A stretch of 56,942 bases of DNA from Cupriavidus pauculus (GTDB taxonomy: Bacteria > Pseudomonadota > Gammaproteobacteria > Burkholderiales > Burkholderiaceae). The stretch is from assembly GCF_002858765.1 (NCBI RefSeq), contig NZ_PJRP01000024.1, positions 35,560-92,501 on the forward strand, written 5' to 3'. Within the stretch, counting starts at the first letter, position 1. The number at the start of each line of letters is the position of its first letter. Both the position numbers and the translations under genes were made by a program. The notes under the pieces are model-generated. The model was not told the origin of the DNA and did no database searches. It worked only from the letters and a program-made list of their open reading frames with translations. Positions 8,135 through 17,246 of the stretch are shown piece by piece.

Positions 8135-10440
8135 ATCCCGAACAATTGCGCGATGCGTCGATGCTGGAGCTGTTCGCGCTCGAAGCCGACGCGCAGGCCG
8201 AGGTACTGAATGCCGGCCTGCTGGCGCTGGAACGAGATCCCACGACCGCCTCCCAGCTTGAGGCCTGCATGCGTGCCGCCCACTCGCTCAAGGGCGCGGC
8301 ACGAATCGTCGGGCTCGATGGCGGCGTGCGCGTGGCCCATGTCATGGAAGACTGCCTGGTCGCGGCCCAGCGCGGCGGCATCGTGCTGGCGCCCGTCCAT
8401 ATCGATGCCCTGCTGCAAGGCACCGACCTGCTCCAGCGCATCGGTCATCCGCCGGGCGGCAACCTCAACTGGCCCGAACTCGACGGCCGGGCAGAAATCG
8501 ACGCCTGGATCGCCAGGATGAGTCGGTTGCTTGACGGCGACGATGCGCTGCCGCCCGCCGAGACCGCATTCGCGCCTGCCCCGTTGACGGAGGACCCCAC
8601 AGTCGAGCGCGACGCCGAGCCGGTTACCGAGCCGAATCGTGCGACACCTCAAGAACCTGCACTCGAACCCGCTTTCGGCGGCGACGCACAGGAGCGCATG
8701 CTGCGTGTCAGCGCAGACCGCCTGGATCGCCTGCTGGCGATGGCCGGCGAGGCCATGGTCGAATCGCACTGGCTGCGGCCGTTCGGCGGTGCCATGCAGC
8801 AGGCGCGCCGCCAGCAGATGCGCGCGCTGCAGGCCATCGACGGTGTGCAAGCGTTGCTGAACACCCCCGAGGGCTCGGTGCCGCGCATGCGCGCCGCGCT
8901 AGCCGAGGTGCGCCAGTTGCTGGAGGACGGCCACGGCCAGTTGTCGCAGCGCGTTGACGAGTTCGACCAGTACGATCATCGCGCCAGCCGCCTGTCGCGC
9001 CGGATCTACGACACGGCGCTGTCGTGCCGCATGCGGCCGCTGTCGGATGGCATGACGGGCTTCTCGCGCATGGTGCGCGACCTGGGCCGCGCGCTGGGCA
9101 AGCACGTCCATCTGGTGCTGTCGGGCGAGCAGACGCAGGTCGACCGCGACATCCTGGAGCAGCTCGACGCGCCGCTGGCCCACCTGCTGCGCAATGCGGT
9201 GGATCACGGCATCGAGCCTCCCGATGTACGCCGCGCCGCCGGCAAGCCCGAGGAAGGCCGCATCACGCTCATGGCGCGGCATAACGCGGGCCGGCTGATG
9301 ATCGAAATCTTCGACGATGGCGCGGGCGTGGACCTCGATGCATTGCGCGCGGCCATCGTGCGCCGTGGCCTGGCCCAGGCCGAGACCGCCGCGCGGCTGT
9401 CGCAAGCCGAGATGCTCGAATTCCTGCTCCTGCCCGGCTTTAGCCTACGCGAGACCGTGTCCGAAGTGTCGGGCCGGGGCGTCGGGCTGGACGCCGTGCA
9501 AGATATGGTTCGCGCCGTGCGCGGCAGCCTGAAGCTGTCGCAGCAACAAGGCAGCGGCCTGCACTTCCATCTGGAACTGCCGCTCACGCTCTCCGTTGTG
9601 CGTGGGCTGCTGGTGGAGATCTCTGGCGAGGCCTATGCTTTTCCGCTCGGGCTCGTGCATCGCGCCGTGGCCGTGCCCCGCGACGCCATCGAGCAGACGG
9701 AGCAGCACCAGCACTTCCGGCACGAGGGCCGCCCGGTGGGGCTGGTCAGCGCCGCCCAGATCCTGCAGCGCCCGGAACAGCCACGCGAAGGCGACACCAC
9801 GCCCGTGGTGGTGATCGGCGAACAGGAGCGCGTCTACGGCATCGCCGTGGACCGCCTGCTGGGCGAGCGCATGCTGGTGGTGCAGCCGCTGGCGCAGGCG
9901 CTGGGCAAGATCAAGGACATCGCCGCCGGCAGCCTGACCGACGACGGCACGCCGGTGCTGATCTTCGATGTCGAGGACATGCTGCGTTCGGTGGAAAAGC
10001 TCGTCTCCGAAGGCCGCATCGAACGCGTGCGCCATGGGGGTGCCGAAGTTGCCGCCGTGCGCCGCAAGCGCGTGCTGGTGGTCGACGACTCACTGACCGT
10101 GCGGGAGCTGGAGCGCAAGCTGCTGGCCGGGCGCGGCTACGAGGTGAGTGTGGCCGTCGACGGGATGGACGGATGGAACGTACTGCGCGCCGAGGCGTTC
10201 GACCTCGTCATTACCGATGTCGACATGCCGCGCCTGGACGGCATCGAATTGGTGACGCGCATCCGCGGTGATGCGCGTCTGACGCAACTGCCGGTGATGA
10301 TCGTGTCGTACAAGGACCGCGAGCAGGACCGCGAGCGCGGCATGCAGGCCGGCGCGGACTACTATCTGGCCAAGGGCAGTTTCCATGACACCGCACTGCT
10401 CGATGCCGTGCGGGACCTGATCGGCGAGGCACGCACATGA
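8131..10440 (+). CDS. wspE: WspE, hybrid CheA-type histidine kinase with receiver domain
   Basis: A 769-aa cytosolic kinase that should autophosphorylate and pass phosphate to WspR and WspF. Domains in order: Hpt with HSLKGAA (H51), an acidic linker (about 130-185), the dimerisation helices, and the HATPase with NAVDHGIEPPDVRRAAGK (N box), DDGAGVD (G1) and SGRGVGLDAVQDMV (G2). A CheW-like domain (about 480-610) follows, then a C-terminal receiver (about 645-765) with VVDDS and a phosphoacceptor Asp near 696 (VITDVDMPRLDG). All key residues are present. The ATGA overlaps with wspD and wspF indicate translational coupling. Confidence 0.94.
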   Translation: MNPEQLRDASMLELFALEADAQAEVLNAGLLALERDPTTASQLEACMRAAHSLKGAARIVGLDGGVRVAHVMEDCLVAAQRGGIVLAPVHIDALLQGTDLLQRIGHPPGGNLNWPELDGRAEIDAWIARMSRLLDGDDALPPAETAFAPAPLTEDPTVERDAEPVTEPNRATPQEPALEPAFGGDAQERMLRVSADRLDRLLAMAGEAMVESHWLRPFGGAMQQARRQQMRALQAIDGVQALLNTPEGSVPRMRAALAEVRQLLEDGHGQLSQRVDEFDQYDHRASRLSRRIYDTALSCRMRPLSDGMTGFSRMVRDLGRALGKHVHLVLSGEQTQVDRDILEQLDAPLAHLLRNAVDHGIEPPDVRRAAGKPEEGRITLMARHNAGRLMIEIFDDGAGVDLDALRAAIVRRGLAQAETAARLSQAEMLEFLLLPGFSLRETVSEVSGRGVGLDAVQDMVRAVRGSLKLSQQQGSGLHFHLELPLTLSVVRGLLVEISGEAYAFPLGLVHRAVAVPRDAIEQTEQHQHFRHEGRPVGLVSAAQILQRPEQPREGDTTPVVVIGEQERVYGIAVDRLLGERMLVVQPLAQALGKIKDIAAGSLTDDGTPVLIFDVEDMLRSVEKLVSEGRIERVRHGGAEVAAVRRKRVLVVDDSLTVRELERKLLAGRGYEVSVAVDGMDGWNVLRAEAFDLVITDVDMPRLDGIELVTRIRGDARLTQLPVMIVSYKDREQDRERGMQAGADYYLAKGSFHDTALLDAVRDLIGEART

Positions 10441-11471
10441 AGATCGGCATCGTCAACGACTCGGCACTGGCTGTCGCCGCACTGCGGCGCGCGCTGGCGC
10501 TCGACGACTCGCTCGACATCATCTGGGTCGCCGGCGACGGCGAACAGGGCGTACAGATGGCCGCAAGGCAGACGCCCGACCTGATCCTGATGGACCTGCT
10601 CATGCCGGTGGTGGACGGCGTGGAGGCCACGCGCCGCATCATGGCCGCCACGCCGTGCGCGATCGTGGTGGTCACGATGGACCTGGGCCGCAACGCCAAC
10701 CAGGTGTTCGATGCTATGGGGCATGGCGCGATCGACGCCGTCGATACGCCGACGCTGACAGCCTCCGACGCCATGCTGGCTACCGGCCCGCTGCTGCGCA
10801 AGATCCGCAATGTCGGCCGGTTGCTGGCAGGCCGCGCACAAGCGCCGCACAAGCTGGCCGCCGCCTCATCGGCGCCTGCCGCGCCACGGCTGGTGGCGAT
10901 TGGCGCATCGGCCGGCGGCCCCGCTGCGCTGGCCGCACTGCTGGGCGCATTGCCCGCCGATTTCGGCGCGGCAGTGGTGGCCGTGCAGCACGTGGACGAG
11001 GCCTTTGCACAGGGCATGGCCGAATGGCTCGACGCGCAAAGCCCGCTGCCGGTGCGCATCGCGTGCGCCGGAGAAACGCCAAAGGCAGGCACCGTGCTGC
11101 TGGCCGGCACCAACGATCATCTGCGGCTGCTTGCCGGCACGCGTATGGCCTACACGCCCGAACCGGGCGACTACCTGTACCGTCCATCGATCGACGTGTT
11201 CTTCGAAAGCGTGGTGGAGCACTGGCGTGGCGATGCCGTGGGCGTGCTGCTCACGGGCATGGGCCGCGACGGCGCCCAAGGCCTGAAGGCCATGCGCGAG
11301 CGTGGGTTCCTGACCATCGCGCAGGACCAGGCCACCAGCGCCGTCTATGGCATGCCAAAGGCCGCCGCCACGCTGGGCGCAGCCAGCGAGATCCTGCCGC
11401 TTCCACGTATCGCGCCCCGGCTGGTGCGAGCCTTCGGCGGTCAGGAGACAACAACAAGAAACAAGGGGTAA
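10437..11471 (+). CDS. wspF: WspF, CheB-type receptor methylesterase/response regulator
   Basis: A 344-aa protein with an N-terminal receiver (D53 in LILMDLLMPVVDG) and a C-terminal CheB methylesterase. The catalytic triad candidates are S158 (IGASAGGPAAL), H185 (VQHVDEAF) and D278 (TGMGRDGAQG). Phosphorylated WspF should demethylate WspA and reset the system. In Pseudomonas, loss of WspF locks WspR on and gives wrinkly colonies; here the gene looks intact. It overlaps wspE by 4 bp and ends 6 bp before the wspR start. Confidence 0.93.
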   Translation: MKIGIVNDSALAVAALRRALALDDSLDIIWVAGDGEQGVQMAARQTPDLILMDLLMPVVDGVEATRRIMAATPCAIVVVTMDLGRNANQVFDAMGHGAIDAVDTPTLTASDAMLATGPLLRKIRNVGRLLAGRAQAPHKLAAASSAPAAPRLVAIGASAGGPAALAALLGALPADFGAAVVAVQHVDEAFAQGMAEWLDAQSPLPVRIACAGETPKAGTVLLAGTNDHLRLLAGTRMAYTPEPGDYLYRPSIDVFFESVVEHWRGDAVGVLLTGMGRDGAQGLKAMRERGFLTIAQDQATSAVYGMPKAAATLGAASEILPLPRIAPRLVRAFGGQETTTRNKG

Positions 11472-11477
11472 GTGAAG

Positions 11478-12488
11478 ATGCCTAGACTTGGCAATCCGGC
11501 CGATCCGTCGGCCTCCGGGAACGAATACCTGGCGATGGTGCTGCTGGTCGACGACCAGGCCATCATCGGCGAAGCGATCCGCCGCGCGCTGGCTGGCGAG
11601 ACCGATATCGACTTCCACTATTGCGCCAATCCCGAGGAAGCGGTGGCCGTGGCCGAGCGCACGCAGCCCACCGTGATCCTGCAGGACCTGGTCATGCCCG
11701 GCACCGATGGCCTGACCCTGGTGCGCCGCTATCGCGATAACGCCGGCACGCGCGACATTCCGATCATCGTGCTGTCCACCAAGGAAGAGCCCACGATGAA
11801 GAGCGCGGCGTTTGCCGCGGGCGCCAACGACTACCTGGTCAAACTGCCCGACACGATCGAGTTGGTGGCCCGCATCCGCTATCACTCGCGCTCGTACCTG
11901 AACCTGCTGCAGCGCGACGAGGCCTACCGGGCGCTGCGCCAAAGCCAGCAGCAGTTGCTGGAGACCAATCTGGAGCTGCAGCGCCTGACCAATTCCGACG
12001 GACTGACCAGCCTGTCCAACCGGCGCTATTTCGACGAATACCTCGGTGCCGAATGGAAGCGCGCGCAGCGCGAGCAGACGCAACTGGCACTGCTGATGAT
12101 CGACGTCGATGCCTTCAAGGCCTACAACGACACTTACGGCCATGTGGCCGGCGACGAAGTGCTGCGGCGCGTGGCCACCGTGATCCGAGAGAACTGCGCG
12201 CGGCCGGCTGACCTGCCCGCGCGCTTCGGCGGCGAAGAGTTCTCGATGATCCTGCCGGCCACGTCGCCCGGCGGCGCGCGCCTGCTGGCCGAGAAAGTGC
12301 GCCGCGCGATCGAGATGCTGCGCATCCCGCACAGCGGATCGCCCACCAGCGGCTTCGTCACTGTCAGCATCGGTGGCGCGGTAATCGTGCCAGGCACCGA
12401 CGGCAACTTCAGCCGGCTGGTCGAAGCGGCCGATACGGGCCTGTACCAGGCGAAGCGCAACGGCCGCAATCAGGTGGTGATGGTGTAG
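11478..12488 (+). CDS. wspR: WspR, response-regulator diguanylate cyclase
   Basis: A 336-aa output protein of the Wsp system, making c-di-GMP from two GTP when phosphorylated. The receiver domain covers residues 18-140 with phosphoacceptor D70 (VILQDLVMPGTDG). A helical linker follows, then GGDEF with GGEEF at 251-255 and an RxxD product-inhibition site at R242-D245 (RPAD). These positions coincide with those I recall for Pseudomonas aeruginosa WspR. ATG 11478 was chosen because AAGGGG lies 9 bp upstream; GTG 11472 is an in-frame alternative. No clear terminator follows; only a short GC hairpin without T-run is seen near 12500. Confidence 0.95.
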   Translation: MPRLGNPADPSASGNEYLAMVLLVDDQAIIGEAIRRALAGETDIDFHYCANPEEAVAVAERTQPTVILQDLVMPGTDGLTLVRRYRDNAGTRDIPIIVLSTKEEPTMKSAAFAAGANDYLVKLPDTIELVARIRYHSRSYLNLLQRDEAYRALRQSQQQLLETNLELQRLTNSDGLTSLSNRRYFDEYLGAEWKRAQREQTQLALLMIDVDAFKAYNDTYGHVAGDEVLRRVATVIRENCARPADLPARFGGEEFSMILPATSPGGARLLAEKVRRAIEMLRIPHSGSPTSGFVTVSIGGAVIVPGTDGNFSRLVEAADTGLYQAKRNGRNQVVMV

Positions 12489-12575
12489 GCTCCCAGCCCG
12501 CCTGCGGGCATGGCACGCATTCTGCGGCACGAACGGCTCCATTTCCGTCATCGTGCGCAAGAGGAGGCCGTCGCC

Positions 12576-12689
12576 ATGCCCAAGCAGTCCCCGCCAAAGT
12601 CAAACCCGTCCGCTTCCCATGTGGGCGGCAAGGGTGGACATGCCACCAGCCGGCATTCGGAAAACAACCCCAGCCAGGATCGTGTGTGA
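12576..12689 (+). CDS. 37-aa hydrophilic small protein
   Basis: A short gene with an excellent ribosome site (GAGGAGG at 12561-12567, 8 bp before ATG). The product starts MPKQSPPKSNPSAS and continues with a Gly/His-rich part (HVGGKGGHATSRH) ending in QDRV. It is basic and has no membrane segment or cysteine. It lies 87 bp after wspR and 64 bp before the PRC-barrel gene, in the same direction. I do not recognise the family. The strong ribosome site and clean frame are the case for its being real; conservation is unknown. Confidence 0.55.
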   Translation: MPKQSPPKSNPSASHVGGKGGHATSRHSENNPSQDRV

Positions 12690-12753
12690 GCAGGCCATGG
12701 GCACGCTTGTTGCGCCACTGCGGACTCCGATTGCACACACACAGGAGACTGCA

Positions 12754-13185
12754 ATGGCATCCCCCCTCTCATCCACCCAGGGCGCGGGCATCGTCGGCTC
12801 TGGCGTCGGCGACGGCCCCGGCCCCGAAGTCATGGCCGCATCGAGCCTCGACGACACGAAGGTCTACGCATCCGACGGCGAACGCGTTGGCGAGATCAAG
12901 GAGATCATGATCGACATGCAGAGCGGCCGCGTGGCCTACGCGGTGCTGACCACCGGCGGCTTTCTCGGCATGGGCGACACGCTGCACGCTATCCCATGGG
13001 GCGCGTTGGTCATGGACACCGACGCGAAATGCTTCCGCCTGGGCCTGACATCCGACCGCATCAAGAATGCGCCGGGTTTCAACAAGGAAAGCTGGCCGCG
13101 CATGGCCGACCCGCAGTGGGCTGCTGCCGTCCATCAGTACTACGGCCGCGATCCGTACTGGACCAACGTTGGCGGTACGACCTAG
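12754..13185 (+). CDS. PRC-barrel domain protein
   Basis: A 143-aa soluble protein. A PRC-barrel-like beta domain spans about residues 27-100: the segment starting KVYASDGERVGEIKEIMID, then GRVAYAVLTTGGFLGMGDTL and the hydrophobic HAIPWGALVMD. This class resembles the photosynthetic reaction centre H-subunit barrel and RimM tail and is common in stress-associated proteins of beta-proteobacteria; the precise role is unknown. The C-terminus is Trp/Tyr-rich (ESWPRMADPQWAAAVHQYYG). AGGAG at 12742-12746 supports ATG 12754. Confidence 0.85.
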   Translation: MASPLSSTQGAGIVGSGVGDGPGPEVMAASSLDDTKVYASDGERVGEIKEIMIDMQSGRVAYAVLTTGGFLGMGDTLHAIPWGALVMDTDAKCFRLGLTSDRIKNAPGFNKESWPRMADPQWAAAVHQYYGRDPYWTNVGGTT

Positions 13186-13204
13186 CTCGCGTGCAACCGC
13201 GCAG

Positions 13205-13236
13205 GGCGTGCCGATTTACCGATACCGGCACGCCTT
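13205..13236 (+). terminator. Hairpin between convergent genes
   Basis: GGCGTGCCG (13205-13213) pairs perfectly with CGGCACGCC (13226-13234) over a 12-nt loop, just after the PRC-barrel gene and just before the 3' end of the minus-strand mrdA-like gene. The T-run is only TT, so termination efficiency is uncertain. Confidence 0.4.
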
Positions 13237-13249
13237 ACAAGCCGGTGAT

Positions 13250-15450
13250 TCAAACCGCAGGTCTGGCAACGTGCGCGCTGGCGGGCACCCCGGATTGCTC
13301 GGTCATTAGCCTGTGGGGCAAGTCCACGGGCTTGCTCTCGGGCGTCTGCTTCTGCGATGGCGTCCCGGGTCGCCTTCGCAGCGTATCGCGCACCCGGTCT
13401 TCCAACGTTGTCGTCGGTACGGGCTGGACGTCATCATCACCGCCCTCACTGCGCTCCGTTCCGCCTGCAGGAACGCCTGCCTGTGTTACGCGGGCGGCGG
13501 CATCGTCCTTGCCTGGCGCGCGGGCCTGCATTTCCACGGGCGGTTCTGCTAGGTCCTTTGGCCACTGCCCCATGAGATAGAAATCGAGAAGCTTCCTCAC
13601 TATGGGCGCCGCAGCCTCTCCACCCCAACCGCCATTCTCAACGATCAGCGCCAGCGCGATCGTGGGATGATCGGCAGGCGCGAACGCCGTATATAGCGCA
13701 TGGTCCCGCTTCGCCTCGGCCACGGCATGGCTTACGTACTTCTGGTTGCGTTGTAGCGAAAACGTCTGCGCCGTACCGGTCTTGCCGCCAGATTCGTATT
13801 GCGCGCCTGCGAAGACCTTCGCTGCTGTACCGCTATGCGTCACGGCAACCATGGCCCGCTTGACCACATCGATATCGGCCTGGCGCAGCGGGATGCGATA
13901 GCTCTGGCCCGATACGACAGCCGTGCGCCGATTCGTGACAGGGTCCTCCATGGCCTTCACCAGATGCGGCTGCATCGCCACGCCATCGTTCGCCAGAATG
14001 GCCTCGGCGTTCGCCAGCTGGAGGATCGTGAAGCTGTTGTACCCCTGACCGATACCCAGGGAGATGGTTTCCCCGTCGTACCACTTCTGCAGCGACGCCT
14101 TCCGGTATGCGCTGCGCTTCCATGCGGTGGACGGCAGGATTCCCCGGCTTTCGCCGTTGATGTCGATGCCCGTCAACTGGCCAAATCCGAACGGCTTCAT
14201 GAAATCGTGGATGGCATCGACACCGAGGTCATTGGCCAGCATGTAGTAGTACGTGTCACACGAATGCACGATCGACGCCTGCATGTCGATCCAGCCATGC
14301 CCGTTGGGATTGTCGTCACGGAAGGTGTGATTGCCGAGCGTGAAGTGACCCGGGTCCTGGAATCCCCACGACGGCGTACGCTTGTGCAACGCAAGGGCAG
14401 CCAGTGCCATGAAAGGCTTGTAGGTCGATCCGGGCGGATAGGTGCCATGCAAGGGACGGTCGAGTAGCGGTTTGTCGGGGGAGTTGTTCAACTCGTCCCA
14501 CGCAGTCGGGTCGATGCCCTCGACAAAGAGGTTCGGATCGAAGCCTGGTGCTGACACGAACGCGAGAACGTCTCAGTCGACGGTTCGATGGCGACCAGGG
14601 CGCCACGATGCCCGGCAAACAGCGCCTCGGCGAGTTCCTGCAGCTGGATATCGAGCGACATGACCAGGTTCTCTCCGCGACTGGCCGGCTTGGTGGCCAG
14701 CGTCCGGACCGGCCGTCCGGACGCCGAGACCTCCACCTCCTCGTAGCCGGTCAGGCCGTGCAACGCTGTCTCGTAGCTCTGCTCGACGCCCGTCTTGCCG
14801 ATGAAATCCGTGCCCTTGTAGTTCGATGCGTCCTTGCGCGGATCATATGGCGAGCTGCCATCACCGTTCTCCGCCGAGATCGCTTCGAGCCTGTCCTCGT
14901 CCCGCTTCGACACGCGCCCGATGTATCCGATGGCGTGTGCGGCTACTGCCCCCAACGGATATTTCCGATAGGACCGCGCATGAATCTCCACGCCCGGGAA
15001 GCGGTACTGCTGCGCCGAGAAGCGTGCAATTTCCTCGTCCGTCAGGTGGGCACGGATCGGCACGCTTTCGAAACTGCGAGAGTCCTCGAGCAAGTGCGCG
15101 AACCGCCTGCGGTCCCGTGGCTCGATATCAACCAGCGCGGAAACGGCTGCAATGGTGTGGTCGAGCGAATCCGTCAGCTTTGAGGGCGTGATTTCGAGCG
15201 AGAACGCCGAATAATTTCTGGCGAGAACGACTCCGTTCCGATCGGTGATGACACCGCGCTCGGGAGCGATCGGGACCAGCGAGACGCGATTGTCCTCCGC
15301 CTTGGCGAAATACCGGTCGTGGTCATGCCACTGGAGCCACGTAAACCGGGCGAACAGCAATCCAAAACAAAGGCAGACGAATGCGGCGGCGCCGCGGATG
15401 CGGGTGTGATATCGGGCAACTTCCTGCTCGACATTGCGAACTTCAGTCAT
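13250..15450 (-). pseudogene. mrdA: Penicillin-binding protein 2 (MrdA-like), frameshifted
   Basis: A peptidoglycan transpeptidase of the elongation-type PBP2 family, about 733 aa if intact. The first part (from ATG 15450) has the cytoplasmic tail, a membrane anchor (IRGAAAFVCLCFGLLFARFT) and the PBP dimerisation domain up to RGALVAIEPST. The second part, in another frame, carries all three catalytic motifs: STYK (14417-14428), SCD in place of SxN (HSCDTYYY) and KTG (GGKTGTAQ). A Pro/Thr-rich tail follows. The frames join if one G is restored near 14574: ACTGAGAC is read where ACTGGAGAC would give the expected TGDVLAFVSAPGFD. Total length is one base short of a multiple of three. No mreBCD or rodA neighbours are present, so this may be a second, dispensable PBP2, or the shift may be a sequencing error. 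Confidence 0.85.
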
Positions 15451-15910
15451 GGGGGACGACGAGGAGGGCAACGCACTCTCGCGTCGCAGCCCCCTCAAAC
15501 TGCCGGCGTGCAGAGTTGGAACGGGGCTATTGGACCTGCCTCCCGCGCGTTCGTTCAGAAGAATCGCGGCGACATTGGGTCATTTTTACAGGATCGTCTG
15601 CAGCGCGGAGGCCGCCGCATTCACTCCGCGCTGCAGGCATCCAGCACCGCCCCCCGTGCTGCGTGGATTGCACGAATTACATGTCTGAAACGTACGCGCA
15701 CATGGCAGCTTTGCAACGAAATTGTGAGATTTCTCCGACAGTGATTTCAGCGCCCTGCGTCTGCCTGCCCCATTCCCCGATGCCTATCGTTGCAGCAAGG
15801 CAAGCGCGAATGACACAAGGCAACAAGGCTGCCAGCCACAAACCGCATCAACGATTGCCGCACGCGGCTGACCCGCCGCGCCCTGATCTTCCAACGACAA
15901 GAGGTGAAAC
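15451..15910. other. Divergent intergenic region, 460 bp
   Basis: No gene is supported. The region should contain the promoters of the mrdA-like gene (left) and the DUF4397 lipoprotein gene (right). It holds a long perfect inverted repeat (listed separately) and a weak GAAAT-n6-ATTTC repeat at 15718-15733. The right part (15680-15760) is less GC-rich than its surroundings, as expected of a promoter. Confidence 0.5.
15598..15636. repeat. Perfect 13-bp inverted repeat, 13-nt loop
   Basis: CTGCAGCGCGGAG (15598-15610) is exactly complementary to CTCCGCGCTGCAG (15624-15636), and a G-C pair beyond a wobble extends it further. There is no T-run on either side. It lies about 150 bp upstream of the mrdA-like start and 275 bp before the lipoprotein gene, so it may be an mRNA leader hairpin or a protein-binding site. 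Confidence 0.7.
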
Positions 15911-16690
15911 ATGACGCAATTCAGGAAAAGAATCATTCTGGGACTCGCGCTGGCAACCACTGCGGTGCTCGCGGCCTGCGGCGGCGGCGACGACGGCATC
16001 GATGACCGCATCGGCATCAGCAAGCCGTCGGTGCGCGTGATCCATGCGGTCACGGCCGGCCCCAATGTCGACGTACTGCAGAACGGCGCACTGACATCGC
16101 TGACGAACATCCCGTACAAGACCGTCTCCGGCTACTTCGACGTATCCACCGGCAACAATCTCTTTGCGTTCAATCTCACGGGCACATCAACGCAGATCGG
16201 CTCCACAACGGTGGATGCCCATACCGGCCACAAGTACACCGTGATTGCGTTGCCCGGCACCACCGCTGCGAACGTGGCGCAGATCGATGATCCGTATGGC
16301 AAGGGTCTGCTGGATACCTCGGCCCGCGTGCGGACCTTCAATGCGTCCATCAATGCGCAGAGCATTGACGTGTACCTGACCACTCCGGCCGTCGACCTGA
16401 ACTCGGTGTCACCGAACATGGCTGCAGTGGCGTACAAGGCCGCGGTGCCGGCATCGGGACAGGACTCGCAATATGTGGATGGCGGCACCTACCGCCTGCG
16501 CATCACCACAGCGGGCACCAAGAACGTAATCTTCGACTCGGGTGCACTGAGCATCAGCAAGAATGCCGACTGGCTGATCACCACGATTCCGGCCGACGGC
16601 TTCGGTGCGGTGGTGCCAAACAAGATCAAGGTGCTGGTGGCACAAAGCAATACCAGCAATGCGACCGCGCAGGAGCTGGTGTCGCAGTAA
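15911..16690 (+). CDS. DUF4397 lipoprotein
   Basis: A 259-aa exported lipoprotein. The signal peptide ends in the lipobox VLAAC (C23), followed by an acidic Gly/Asp spacer. Two DUF4397 repeats follow: the first starts near VRVIHAVTAGPNVDVLQNG and the second near RVRTFNASINAQSIDVYLTT, both Ig-like beta sandwiches with the V(R)xxxA...DVY pattern. The function of DUF4397 proteins is unknown; they are usually cell-surface or periplasmic. AGAGGTG just before the ATG supports the start. It is a single-gene unit with its own terminator. Confidence 0.88.
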   Translation: MTQFRKRIILGLALATTAVLAACGGGDDGIDDRIGISKPSVRVIHAVTAGPNVDVLQNGALTSLTNIPYKTVSGYFDVSTGNNLFAFNLTGTSTQIGSTTVDAHTGHKYTVIALPGTTAANVAQIDDPYGKGLLDTSARVRTFNASINAQSIDVYLTTPAVDLNSVSPNMAAVAYKAAVPASGQDSQYVDGGTYRLRITTAGTKNVIFDSGALSISKNADWLITTIPADGFGAVVPNKIKVLVAQSNTSNATAQELVSQ

Positions 16691-16707
16691 CATCTGGCTT
16701 GCGGATC

Positions 16708-16742
16708 AAGCCCCGATGCCCTTGCGCACGGGGCTTTTCTTT
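16708..16742 (+). terminator. Rho-independent terminator of the DUF4397 gene
   Basis: AAGCCCCG (16708-16715) pairs with CGGGGCTT (16729-16736) across a 13-nt loop and is followed by TTCTTT, 18 bp after the stop codon. Confidence 0.85.
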
Positions 16743-16772
16743 ATGCGTGGGACCTGCGGGAAAGCGGCCGCC

Positions 16773-17060
16773 TCATCCGACCTTGTCTTTCAGCACGTCG
16801 AGATGCGAAAGGTAGGCGTCGAGCTCCGCGCGTCCCTGGTCGGTAATCGTGTAGACGCGCCCATTGCCCTCCACCAGTTCGGCGGTGATGGCACGCGCCA
16901 TCATCAGGCTGCGCAGGATCGGGCGCAGCGCCCGGATGTTCTTGTCGATGCCACGGTCGCGCAGGCGCTCCATCAGGCTGAACACCGTCGATGGGCTGGC
17001 CTGTACCAGCTTGAGGATGTACAGCCGCGAAACGATCCGGTCGAGCGAAGGCGTTTTCAT
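16773..17060 (-). CDS. Small winged-helix (PadR-like) regulator
   Basis: A 95-aa single-domain protein that looks like a DNA-binding winged helix: helices around STVFSLMERLRDRGIDKNIRALRPILRSL, then a beta wing (ITAELVEGNGRVYTITDQG) and a C-terminal helix that could dimerise. This pattern fits PadR/MarR-type small regulators. ATG 17060 (MKTPSLDRIV) is chosen because homology-like sequence begins there. ATG 17102 is possible and neither has a good ribosome site. Its target is unknown; it is convergent with the DUF4397 gene and in line with tctBA. Confidence 0.65.
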   Translation of the reverse strand: MKTPSLDRIVSRLYILKLVQASPSTVFSLMERLRDRGIDKNIRALRPILRSLMMARAITAELVEGNGRVYTITDQGRAELDAYLSHLDVLKDKVG

Positions 17061-17156
17061 AGGCGCAGGTGACGCAGCCAAAGGTGCGGTAAGTCTAATC
17101 ATCTTGCGCAGCCCGAGACTGCTGTTGCAGCCAGGCCCTCATCGTCATGTATGGCT

Positions 17157-17187
17157 AAAAAAACGGGGTGCACGCAATGGCACCCCG
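17157..17187 (-). terminator. Rho-independent terminator of tctBA
   Basis: On the minus strand CGGGGTGC pairs with GCACCCCG (17164-17171 with 17180-17187) over an 8-nt loop, followed by seven T residues (A-run at 17157-17163). It lies 60 bp after the tctA stop. Confidence 0.9.
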
Positions 17188-17246
17188 GAAGCTTGCTAGT
17201 TTCGCGCCGCCGGGGCGGCGCGGTGGTTCAGGAACGCCACGGAGCG

